From assembly GCA_928212115.1 (NCBI GenBank), contig CAKMRJ010005634.1, positions 254,756,802 to 254,820,801 on the forward strand: 64,000 nt of DNA. The letters are read 5' to 3'. Made by a program: the position numbers and the translations under genes. Below are positions 9,741 to 19,325 of the stretch, one piece after another. The notes below the pieces were generated by a model that made no database searches, was not told where the DNA came from, and saw only the letters and a program-made list of their open reading frames with translations. Origin of the DNA: Lactuca virosa (taxonomy: Eukaryota > Streptophyta > Magnoliopsida > Asterales > Asteraceae). Positions within the stretch are counted from its first letter, which is position 1. Each line of letters begins with the position of its first letter.

Positions 9741-10620
9741 AGACTATCTTCCATACCTCAAACTGCATCGTATCTGATAGCTCCAAGTTCACATTCATCA
9801 GATCAATTCTAGAAGTTATGCTAAACTATGTTCCAACAGCAAACGAGCTCATAAACGAGTATCGCAAGCAGCCTACTTCAGGTCCTCGCCCTTTAACTGA
9901 CGAGATGCAAAAGGCAATGGAGGAGGCCTCCAAACCCAAAAAGGGATGTAAAAGAAAACCGAAGGTTGGACCTTCTAAACCGGCTCAAACTCCGAAGAAG
10001 AAAGTCAAAAGAGCCGCTCGTAAGCCGATGTCTCCTTCTCCTGATGTCGAGGAGGATTCGGAGTCTCAAACCATATCTGATGTTCGTAGAACAGAACCAG
10101 TCCAGCACGAAACTGATGACATTGCTGTCACCTCGCATCCGATGGTCTCGGAGCCATCCGCTACTCAGACAAATCTAGAGGTAACTTTCAGGGTTTTACT
10201 CCTCCGTATTCTCCAAATCATACCTTCACTCAAACGACAACTCCGATTTCAATTGCTCCATGTCTGAATGTTTCCGTTGGAGTTTCGCATCCTCAAGTCT
10301 CGGTTCCTATATCTACTCCCTTATACACCGAATCAACCACAACATCTACCACTACGACCAGTTCACCTCCAATGACTGTCAACGTATCTGATACCGGGGC
10401 ATGAGCTTTTGGTGTTACTCTTGGTTTCGGTTCTTCTACTGTTTCTCCTTTAAGCAAAGATGATCCAGATACAGTTTTCGGTGAGGATAGGGATTATTTC
10501 CAAGATTTTACCTTCAGTCCTTTCAACGTTCAAGAAGAAAGTGATGATGATGCCCCAGTTACGAAAGGGCAATTCAAGGCTCTTAATGAGAAGTTGGATA
10601 CTCTCCTTGAGTCTTCCTAA
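9741..10620 (+). pseudogene. Fragment of a SIRE-type 3' ORF (env-like position)
   Basis: Similar to the middle of the larger 3' ORF at 27744-38658: it begins in the block reading TIFHTSN, then a lysine/arginine-rich stretch (KPKKGCKRKPKVG, KKKVKRAARKP), an acidic serine-rich part, a Ser/Thr/Pro-rich part reading NVSDTGA, and a start of coiled coil reading KGQFKALNEKLDTLLES. The frame shifts near 10190 and a TGA follows near 10402. Similarity stops at about 10620. Function is unknown; the basic tract looks like a nuclear localisation signal. The 5' part is missing because a copia element adjoins at 9740. Confidence 0.8.
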
Positions 10621-10901
10621 CCTGACCCACACAGTTTCTCTATAGTATAGGTAATGGTTTCAAGGTACATTATGATGAGAGATTCAAGGAGTTTTAGGCC
10701 ATTAGTATAAGTTAATGTAAGGCATGTTTTGTTTATGCTTATGTTTTGTATCAATTATGATATCCCAAGTTTTAATAATCAATGAAAAAACATTTCTTCG
10801 AAAATAGTTTTTATGGGACCAATTCCACATTTATAAAGATCCCTCTGATTTAAAATAAGCATAAATAAATAAGATGGTCTTTTCGGGCCGTGAAAATTGG
10901 G
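10621..10901 (+). mobile_element. Left piece of an older gypsy-type LTR
   Basis: No coding content. The stretch continues, after removal of the solo LTR at 10902-12972, into GATGTCACA (12978-12986) and then a decayed primer site. It is therefore read as the 3' end of an older LTR into which the solo LTR inserted nine bases from the primer-site side. Its left boundary with the SIRE fragment is not clean. Confidence 0.5.
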
Positions 10902-10959
10902 TGTAACGCCCCGACCCTCAGGTATTGATTTCATGAGAATTCTTTTGTTTTCAAGGACT

Positions 10960-11959
10960 ACTCGACGAGTTGGTTGCCCTACTCGTCGAGTAGCAGCAGG
11001 ATGGTCCGCGTGTTTTAGTGACCTACTCGCCGAGTCCAAGAAGGGACTCGACGAGTAGGTGCTGGCAGATGAAAACGTAAATTCCGGGGATTTGCACCCT
11101 ATTTAAGGACCACTTATTCCCCATAGCCTCTCTTATTACCACCCTTGAGTTCAGAAACCCTAATTCGTGGTTGCTCTCTATAATTGTGTGCTCTTTAGCT
11201 TGGAAGAGGGATCTTTGGAGTAAAAAGCTCGGAGTGCAAGAAGTTTGGAGCAAGGGGTTGTTGTAGATCCGGATTCTTCTCTATTTTGCCATCATCTTGG
11301 TGGTAACAAGTTGTTACCTTGGCTCTCTCTTAGTTAGATCTCTTCATTATGGGTTGGGACTTTAGGGTTTTGTGGTGGTTCTCCGATTTCGGTGAAGATC
11401 TGAGGTTGCAACCTCAGATCTGGACTCCTTTAGCCCCTCCTTGTCATAAAGTTTTAGTCTTGGTCAAGCTATGACCTTTCCCTTGCCTTAAACCACCCCT
11501 TTAGCTTGTTTTAGGCCTATATCATCTTGCATGCATGTAAAGCTTGCAACTTTATGTGATAAACATGCCCTAGGAGCTTAGATCTGCAGTATAGAACCTT
11601 TGCATGGCATAAAAAGCATCTGTATGGATGAAGGATTGAAGGAGCACGGTGAGTCGCAAGGTTGACTCGGCGAGTCATATGAAGATGGTCATGAACTCGA
11701 CGAGTTGGATGAACAACTAAGTGAGTCCGATGAAGATTGCCTTGGGCTCGGCGAGTCAGTCGATGACTCGGCGAGTCGGCTAGGGTTTTTCCCAACCTTT
11801 GGACACGTATGAACGCAGCAAGTTGTAAGGGGGAAACTTGCCGAGTGGACCGAGGAGTTACGGCCACTGATACTAGGAACTTCACAAGTCACTCAAGTGA
11901 CTCGGCGAGTTGGTGAGCATGGAAGGAACTCGTCGAGTGGCTGGTTGTACTCGACGAGT
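10960..11959. repeat. Eleven dispersed ACTCGNCGAGT palindromes
   Basis: Copies start at 10960, 10981, 11025, 11046, 11665, 11695, 11746, 11766, 11900, 11938 and 11949. The central base is A, T, C or G, so the element is a pair of ACTCG/CGAGT arms. Four lie just upstream of the TATA box and seven lie 560-860 bp downstream of it. Confidence 0.95.
11100..11106 (+). promoter_or_regulatory. TATA-like box (TATTTAA) of gypsy LTR
   Basis: CCTATTTAAGG about 200 bp into the LTR. The same 11-base context occurs at the same distance into the LTR at 58900-60613. Confidence 0.6.
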
Positions 11960-12142
11960 TGGGGTCAACATGGCATGTTGACTTTGACAGTTGACTTTAA
12001 CCTTGACCAAGGGTTGACTTTTGGACTTCTGGGGCATTTTGGGAAATTGGAAATTACAAGCTTGGTTCTATGGTGCATTTAGGTGGTGGAGTTGTACCGG
12101 CATTCCAAGAGCTTGAGTTTATCTTTGAGTCGACAGTACGAG

Positions 12143-12787
12143 GTGAGTTCTCCTCACTATATCGATAGGGTCTACGGCACCAAGGCCGACCCTTTATGAT
12201 TTACTTCCTGGTTTAGGAAGGTTGCTATGTTAGATTACATCCTGGTTTAGGATGGTTGCTATGCTAGATTTCATCCTGGTTTAGGATGGTTTCTATGTCA
12301 GATTTCATCCTGGTGTAGGATGGTTGCTATGCTAGAGATCGGTTAGATCGGTATCCTGGTTATAGGATGGTTACTATGTTATTGATCGGTTAGATCTGCA
12401 TGTTTACTTGTTTATATGTATGTGCACATGTTTGATTAGGGAAAGGGTTGAGGCAGGTCCTGCTGTGTGCAGTAGGCCAAGACACCCTGGGCGGACCGGG
12501 TAGACTGCAGGCCTGGGCCGGGCAAAATCTAGTCAGGCCGAAGGCCCAGCGAGCGGTCCGGATAGGCTGAAGGCCCCGAGGAGGGCGGTCCAAACGTGCC
12601 GAGGGCTCGGAGAGTGGTCCAGATAGACTGAGAACCGGGATTCGGTCGAGTCAGACTGATGGCTCATTATGCATGATGTATCTGTTTGCTTATATGTATC
12701 TATGATATGGTTATATCTGTATGGCGTTGGTATTTTGGGGGTAACTCACTAAGCCTTCGAGCTTACATTTGTCGATTATTGTTTGAG
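12143..12787 (+). other. Candidate intron inside the gypsy LTR
   Basis: Bounded by GAG-GTGAGTTC on the left and a T-rich TTTGAG-GTACTTCT on the right. The LTR at 58900-60613 has the same donor-like and acceptor-like blocks (60103, 60412) in the same order. Inside lie the 34-bp hairpin repeat and the GC-rich block. This is inference from splice-site-like sequence; no RNA evidence is available. Confidence 0.35.
12203..12370 (+). repeat. 34-bp tandem repeat forming small hairpins
   Basis: Five imperfect units, each with a stem around GGTTT: CTTCCT/AGGAAG in the first, CATCCT/AGGATG in the next three, ATCCT/AGGAT in the last. Unit starts are about 12204, 12238, 12272, 12306 and 12353. Confidence 0.9.
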
Positions 12788-12988
12788 GTACTTCTGATGA
12801 TCGCGGGAAGGTGAAGGCGTGATCGTACCGCTCCTCACATTTATGATTTTATGATTTGAATCTGGGATACTTTGACAATATACTATTTTGAAAACAAGTT
12901 TTGTAATAATCATGTGTTTTGAAAGGCTTTAAAAAAAAGTTTTAAATTGGCTTGAATTTTATGGGTGTTACATTGGGGATGTCACAGT

Positions 12989-13000
12989 TGGTATATGAGC
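12989..13000 (+). other. Decayed primer binding site
   Basis: TGGTATATGAGC differs from the standard TGGTATCAGAGC by two bases and follows the older LTR terminus GATGTCACA. Confidence 0.55.
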
Positions 13001-14469
13001 ATTAGTTTAAGCGAACTAGGAATTTTAGGGAATTTCTAGACTTAAACGTAGAATGCTAAGCAATGATTGTAAGCTGAGTGTCTATTTTATTTTAGGCAGT
13101 ATACCTAAATTGACACAAGAACTAGAATATGTTAGGGAGTATGCCTTATTTTGTATTATGTGCTAAATGATTTATTTTATAGCAATGCATTAGGTTGCCA
13201 AATTGCTAGTACTTAACTAAATGAAAGGTCTATGGCCGATAATAACTTGGATAAAGAAATTTTATGTGTTCATGCCTCTAAATGTTTAATTACAATATTG
13301 GAATTGGCATATAACCTTTCGCAGTAATAATGAGGATTATGCGTCTAATCATAACAGCTATATAATAAGGTATGGATGAATGGAAACATACTTAGTTACG
13401 GCCATTGTTGGTCTTTGGTATTTTCCTTTTTTGCAAGATATGCTTTGTTAGTTTTCATGTGACGATGTTGATTGAGTTCTTGCAGGTCGGTGGGATGATG
13501 GTTGTGTATCTTTAGGCCTTTTAAAGTGTTGGTCGTGAGTTTTAATGACCATGGAAAATAATGGTTAGAACAGTCTTGTGCCATGAGCCTATCATTCCAA
13601 TGGGTAGATGCTGTCACGACATGTCTTGAGAATGTCTATGTGCGACTTGTATGGGTGAACTCACCACTCGTGTTGTCAAGCTTATTGGTTTGTGTTCCTT
13701 ATGTTACATTGATGCGTTTTAAGTGTTTAGAGCCTTGTGGAAAGGCTATTGCTACTCAGTGTCTGGCAAGTTTTTGATTCAGACATTTTGAAGTATGTTA
13801 ACTTGTTCAAGAAGTCGTATTAGTGCATCAAAAGTTCCCAGTTAAGTTTATGCATTTATGGACCTTTTTTATTTTTTAGAGTTGTTTATTATTAGTTTAG
13901 TTACCAGTGATGGGTGATGGGGTACTGGTTATAGAAAATCATGAAACGTTGACTTCATGGTAGTATCCTTTTGATGATCTATCATGTAGTTACGCGTCTG
14001 AACTAGAATGGGACCTTAGACACAACATGAGGTTATGTTTCTTTAATTGATACGCTCATGGGAGAGGTGGGTTAGTAACAATTTGTCAGGAAGAATAGTG
14101 TGCATCAGAAGCCCTTTAAGGTATGATTTTTCTGGATTAGGGATTTTTGAGTTCTTATGATCAAGATATTTTGAGTGCTCGCTTCAGCGTGGGATGGCAC
14201 TGTTCCTATTTGAGGGACTAGGAGACGAGTAAATTAGGAAGGTGATCGTCGGTCTTAGGGTATGATTTCTTAGGTTTCAGATCGATGGATTTCCAGTCTT
14301 GTGAAGTTTATATTTTTTGTTGGATGGTGGTTGTGGTAAAGTAATTCCCAGTTTTGAGTGGTTTTGTAAGGAGATTGAGTAAACGTCGGTGGTGATAACG
14401 GTGGTTGTTGCGAGTTGTGTAAGTTCAAATGGTTGGGTTTGAAATGATGATGTTTTTTACATATCTTTA
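13001..14469 (+). other. Decayed gypsy internal sequence, nothing recognisable
   Basis: Follows a decayed primer site, so it should be leader and gag of the older gypsy element, but I see no gag, knuckle, protease or RT motif. Open frames at 13396-13617, 13583-13777 and 14270-14476 are short, overlap or conflict, and match nothing I know. Confidence 0.4.
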
Positions 14470-14748
14470 TGCCCAAGATTAATTATAGAATTATATTGCT
14501 AGATAGTATATGATCCTTAAGGGTCACATAATCAACAACTTGATACAAATACGTTATTTATAAGTATTTGATTCTTGTTAAATATTTATACTCTTGTAAT
14601 AATTTGGAAATTATTTATTTTTAGGAAAATAGTATACTTCAATAACAAGTATCAAAATAAAATCATAAGGAATGATTTGTATAGTTATTTACATTATAGT
14701 TTTCGTATATAAATTAAATGTGCATGAATAGTACATATATATATATAG

Positions 14749-14808
<60 letters not shown>

Positions 14809-15499
14809 TTCGTATATAAATTAAATGTGCATGAATAGTAATTATAAGAATAAAATGAAAGGTTCTATTTTCTCTTCACTTTTGACCATAAATACGTGAG
14901 CAAGCACGTTAGACATGATTGTGCCTCTCTTGATTATTTTATTAAGGTTAGCCATGCTTTAGAGGTATGGATTGTTGGAATGATAAAACATGGGTCATTA
15001 TTAAAGGGGATATAAAAAAAGGCTTTGATGTCTTCTGTATGATTATTTCTGTTAAGTTATCATGAATTGCTTTCAATGAAAAGAAATTCTTCCATTTTTC
15101 TCTCTTCTTCTTAAAGCTTAAGACATGAGAATAATGATTTGATGCTTGCATTTTTCTCTCTTTTAATTCAAATTTGATATGTGTCTTTAAAGATTGAGAG
15201 ATTATTATTATTACAAGAATGGAGACTAGCATCTTATCAAGTTAAAGAATTGTTGGTGTTTCTAACTAAGGTAGGGATCTACTCTACATTCTTCATCAAC
15301 TTCCAACCTCTCAAGAAGAATTAAAGTCTTCAAAGGTTGTATTCTTTTTTCCTATGGTTGTATTAATCTTTCTAAGCTTTGAAAAAAAGGATACTTGGTG
15401 GGTAAAATGGTTTTAGTTTATTCAAATCTAAAAATGCTTCTGTTACTAATTACACCGAATTTGTCACTATAATTAGACTTTTTTGAATAAAACCCAACA
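14470..15499 (+). mobile_element. copia LTR copy, related to 52684-53551
   Basis: Begins TGCCCAAGATT and ends AAAACCCAACA. It shares GGGTCACA-TAATCAACAAC-type sequence near its start and the block around 15217-15350 with the LTR at 52684-53551. No primer site or polypurine tract is attached and the flanking 5-mers (CTTTA, GTTGT) do not match, so it is a remnant and not a clean solo LTR. It is lengthened by an AT microsatellite and a 38-bp duplication. Confidence 0.6.
14754..14804. repeat. AT microsatellite flanked by 38-bp direct repeats
   Basis: About 25 AT units. The same 38 bases occur exactly at 14696-14733 and 14803-14840, so the microsatellite lies in a 107-bp tandem duplication. Confidence 0.95.
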
Positions 15500-16379
15500 G
15501 TTGTTTAGGTTCCAAATGGCCTTGAGAACCCATTTATTTGATGTGGCAAAATATGAGGGATTACAAAGATCATAAAGGATAGTAAAAGGTTTGTCTTATG
15601 GAATTTAGCCAATACATATTTTGAGAACGAAATCTAGTCCATGTGGTTTCAGTTAACTTCTAGGGAGTTGACCCTATTTATTGTAGTTAACTTCTAGGTT
15701 TTTTTCTCATTTGCAGCCTCCACCTCCATTAAAGAAAACCTAGCCCTTATTTTGTCTATTTTTAGACATTGAGCTTAGTATGACTTTTCGTTAAAGAAAG
15801 GGGCATTTGGTGCATTGTGGTGTCTACTTTAGAGGAGATCCAACCTTCTACTTTGTCTCTGGACCATTATAATCCTTAAACTCTCTACCTTTATGCATTA
15901 TTTGTCTTATATGTGGATTGTGGGTGTCTTTAAGGTCGTTTTGTCCCTTAATGTGGCTGTTCTTTGACTTTGGAAGAACTCTAGGATCTTATTTCATTAT
16001 TCCATATTTATGGTCACCTCTAGATTGATAAAAAAAAAAGGTCATGCACAGGCTTCCCTCTAATACATGCTCAAGATTTGATCTTAAGGATGAGTTTTGG
16101 AAGTTAGAGTTTGTGATTTTCCTTATTAGAGGTGTGGAAAAGGATAAGTTGAAAACTTTATCCATTTAGATGTTAAGGAGCTTCAGATATGAGATTTAGA
16201 GCTCATGACTTAATGGATTAATACCATAAAGAAAAGTTGTTTTTTTTGCTAGTTTTCGCAATGCTGGAATTAGGGTTCTGTGACACGAGACGCAATGAGC
16301 AATCAAGAGGACCAGTTGACCATTGAATTTTTAACCAGTTTGACTTTTAGTTAACTTGGAGGTTTTGAAAAGTGGACTA
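15500..16379. other. Spacer without recognised features
   Basis: AT-rich, no open frame of note and no LTR terminus or primer site seen. It ends with GGACT just before the SIRE-type element, which is the likely left target-site copy. Confidence 0.4.
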
Positions 16380-16555
16380 TGTTTTGGGAATATATTGTGT
16401 TGTGTCAATTTTATATTATTATAGTCCATTTGTAATGGGTTGGGCCTGTCCACCCGGTTTATTTATTGTGCTAGGGTGAGGTTATTTATAGTGCATGCAT
16501 GCACCGTGTTTTAAAAAGAATCTTGTAACCCTACTCTGCCTTTACAGTAGCAATA
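16380..16555 (+). mobile_element. Truncated 5' LTR of the SIRE-type element
   Basis: Matches the first 175 or so bases of the 3' LTR at 38824. At CAGTAGCAAT it jumps straight into gag, so the rest of the LTR, the primer site, the leader and the gag N-terminus are deleted. A TATTTATAG promoter-like box is kept near 16482. Confidence 0.85.
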
Positions 16556-19325
16556 ACGTAAAGGCAATGAGGATAAGCAGATTCGCTTTACCTCCAGACA
16601 CCTTTGGTCTGGTGAGTGCCTGTGAAACTGTGAAAGAGATATGGGACATGCTAAAAGAACTCTATTCTAGTGATGCCGATCTTGAGAATTCCATTCAGAC
16701 GATGCTTCTCTCAGAGTTCAGAGCTTTTGTCCAGAACACTGAGGAGAAACTTGACCAACCGTTCAACCAGTACAATCATCTTTTAAGCAGGATGGTGAAA
16801 AATAACGCGAACTGATTGAACAAAAGGTTACATTCATTAATGGTTTGAAGCCTGAATGGAAAGATGTGGTGTCAACAGTTAAAGCACAAGAGCCGTTCAA
16901 AGCCTACACTTTAGCGAAGCTTGTGGGAATTCATAGGTCTCATGAGGAAGAAGTTACAAAAGAAGCGATTATTGTTTCGGGGATGGGTTCTTTGGCATTA
17001 GTCGCAAAGAACAAGCAGGTTGTAGAAGAAGAAGGCTCGGAGACAGACCTTTTGGATTGTGAATTCTCAAAGGAGGATTATGCATTGATTGTGTCAAATC
17101 ATAGGAAGTTCGCCAAAAAGAACTTTGGACACAACAAAAACCGAAACTGACAAGGAAGTTACATCTCTGAGAAGACGAAGGGTGAAAGTGTCAACAACCC
17201 TCAGAAGGAAGAAGTGAAGAAAGATGGCAAGCTGGTAGGAGATTCTAGATAAGACTGTAATTAATGTCATGGAAAGAATCATTTAGCAAAAGAGTGCATG
17301 TTGAAAAGGCTCAATGAGAAGAAGGATGAAGGAGAAGAAAAGGATGAAGCTTACTACCTTCACAATATAGAGGAGCTCAAGAAAAAGAAGAATGTTGATA
17401 ACGCTAAACCTGCTTTTATTGTGCAGGAAAATGAAGACGAGTTTGGAAGAGTTGAAGTTTGGTCAACTGACTCGGAGGATGACGAGGTTCGCAGACCGAC
17501 TCATGCTACATGCTTCGTTGCGAAAGTTGGTGCTTCAGAGCAGAAGGGAGATACATCAGACAGTTGCTTCGCTGCGAAACCCGTCACAGAGTAGATCAAC
17601 GAAGGTGAGAAGATGATAGATAAGGTAAATTCTATTCTCGAATCTCTAAATATTCCTGTCTCTTGGTATGAAACTGAATTAAAAGATTTAAGATTCACAG
17701 TTTCTAGTTTAAGTGATAGTTTAAAGAGAACCCGTTTAAGTAATACTAACTTAACTGATCAAATTAGCAGGTTAACATCAAAAAGTGAGGAGAGGCAAAT
17801 GTGGATTGAGAAGTTAGAGTTGGAGTTATCTAGATCTAGGGATGATTTAATTTATTCACAAAGAGACAACTTAGGGCTTTTGAAACAACAAAATATTTTT
17901 TACTTGATTGCTAAACGTTATTATTCTAATATCACTCAACTGCACATTGATTGTGAAATAGGGAAGAAAATCCATAAAATGATTTTGCCCTTTCTAGAAA
18001 TGAAAGAGGACAAAATCGATGGAGACTGTTTCAAATGCGAATCCATCGTGTCATCTGATGGAGTCCCTAATGCTTATAAAATTCGACTGGACAAAATTGA
18101 ATCTTATATATAGTCCAAAGAGAATAAGAACATGCTAAAACAGATTTTGAGTGAAAAAGTTAAAGAGCAAATTAAATCTGATACTTTACACAAATTTGAC
18201 TCTTTATGAACTAAATTGAGTTCAGATAATACACTTGATGTTGAAAATGTATCTGAATTTGATGATGATAGTGACATGAGTGAGATCTCTGTGGAGGATG
18301 TGGTTGATTGCTCAGAATTTGTTAAAAGCGAACCTAAACTTGCGAAAACTTTAATTTTTGAAAATTCTGTTGAATATGTTCGCATGTCTGAAAATGGTAC
18401 AAAAATTTTAAAAGAAAAAGCAACTGTTTTCCCAAAGGTTCAAACTGTTCCAAATCAGATCTTTGTAACCTCAGGACTTAAGAAAAATCAGACCAAAGAA
18501 CTATCGTCCCTCATAGAAGAAGACAACGCTGATGGGTGCGATGAATTTTTCTGGTCTGCCCCTATTGACAATGCAGGTGAAACCAAAGGTCTCTCAGAAA
18601 TGACCTCTTAGAAGATGAAGGGAAGATAGGTGGCAGAACCTTTGAACAAAGATAATTCTAGCTACAAATCAGGAAGTCCGAGTGGAACCAAGAATGTTCC
18701 AAATGATGTGTCATCAGAAAAGTCTGAAATCCATGTTAGAAAACCAAAACCTAGGGCTAATCTTCATAAGTCTGCTGAGAAATTCGCTGCTCAGAAACGT
18801 CAAAGAAATGATAGATATAATAAAAATCTAAAAGAAAGAAAGCATTTCTAGCAATCCAAAAATCCTAACTTTGTTCATCAAGAAGAATCAACAAATATGA
18901 GTGCGAAAGTATCTTCAAATACGAATCCTAAAAGTGTTTCAAAAACTCAGTCATCTTCTTCTCCGATTTCAAAATCAAAAGTTTCTCAAAAACCCCAGTT
19001 TTCAAAACAAGCAAAATCTTTTGAGCCAAAAAAACCTAATGTTTCACAATCTGCCAAAATATCGAAAGATACAAAGGGCAAAGGAAAGGTTGGTTCGGAG
19101 TCAAGAATTCATTCCAAAAACTCCAAATCGAACTTGAAAAAGGGAAAGATGGTTGAGAAAAGGATTGTCAAGCAACGAATCAAAGATAATAAAAGAAAAA
19201 ACTCTTTTCAAAAGGATCCTAAAGACGAAAGGATCGTTGTTTTTAAAATCACTAAGAAAGATAAATCCACTCTGATTAAACGATCTTACTTAGTTGATGA
19301 AGCAATAACATTTCTCTGTCTATGA
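16556..19325 (+). pseudogene. gag: SIRE-type gag with long C-terminal extension
   Basis: Begins inside the UBN2-type capsid core (motif RISRFALPPDTFGLV, then LVSACETVKEIWDMLKELY). There is a frameshift between 16800 and 16845. A CX2CX4HX4C zinc knuckle at 17256-17297 has all four metal ligands but a TAA between its first two cysteines. It is followed by about 670 codons of charged, coiled-coil and serine/lysine-rich sequence (17298-19325) broken by stops near 17592, 18111, 18207, 18609 and 18849. Family role: particle protein and RNA binding. The N-terminus is lost to the 5' deletion. The long extension before protease is usual for SIRE-lineage elements; its function is unknown. Confidence 0.8.

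Larger units (their letters stand above)
10902..12972 (+). mobile_element. Solo Ty3/gypsy LTR, target-site duplication TTGGG
   Basis: 2071 bp from TGTAACGCCCCGACCC to GGGTGTTACA, flanked by perfect TTGGG copies (10897-10901, 12973-12977). No gag or pol is attached. It contains 11 copies of ACTCGNCGAGT, a TATTTAAGG promoter box, a GTGAGT donor-like site, a 34-bp hairpin tandem repeat, a GC-rich block (about 12450-12640) and the conserved AG-GTACTTCT site. It is related in layout to the LTR at 58900-60613. Confidence 0.92.

Noticed and set aside
12450..12640. GC-rich block as rRNA or tRNA
   Set aside because: It is made of short GGCC/GGTCC inverted repeats in a gypsy LTR, with no cloverleaf or rRNA-like sequence.
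14948..15232. 94-codon minus-strand frame
   Set aside because: Low-complexity, inside an LTR copy, no homologous frame in the related LTR at 52684-53551.
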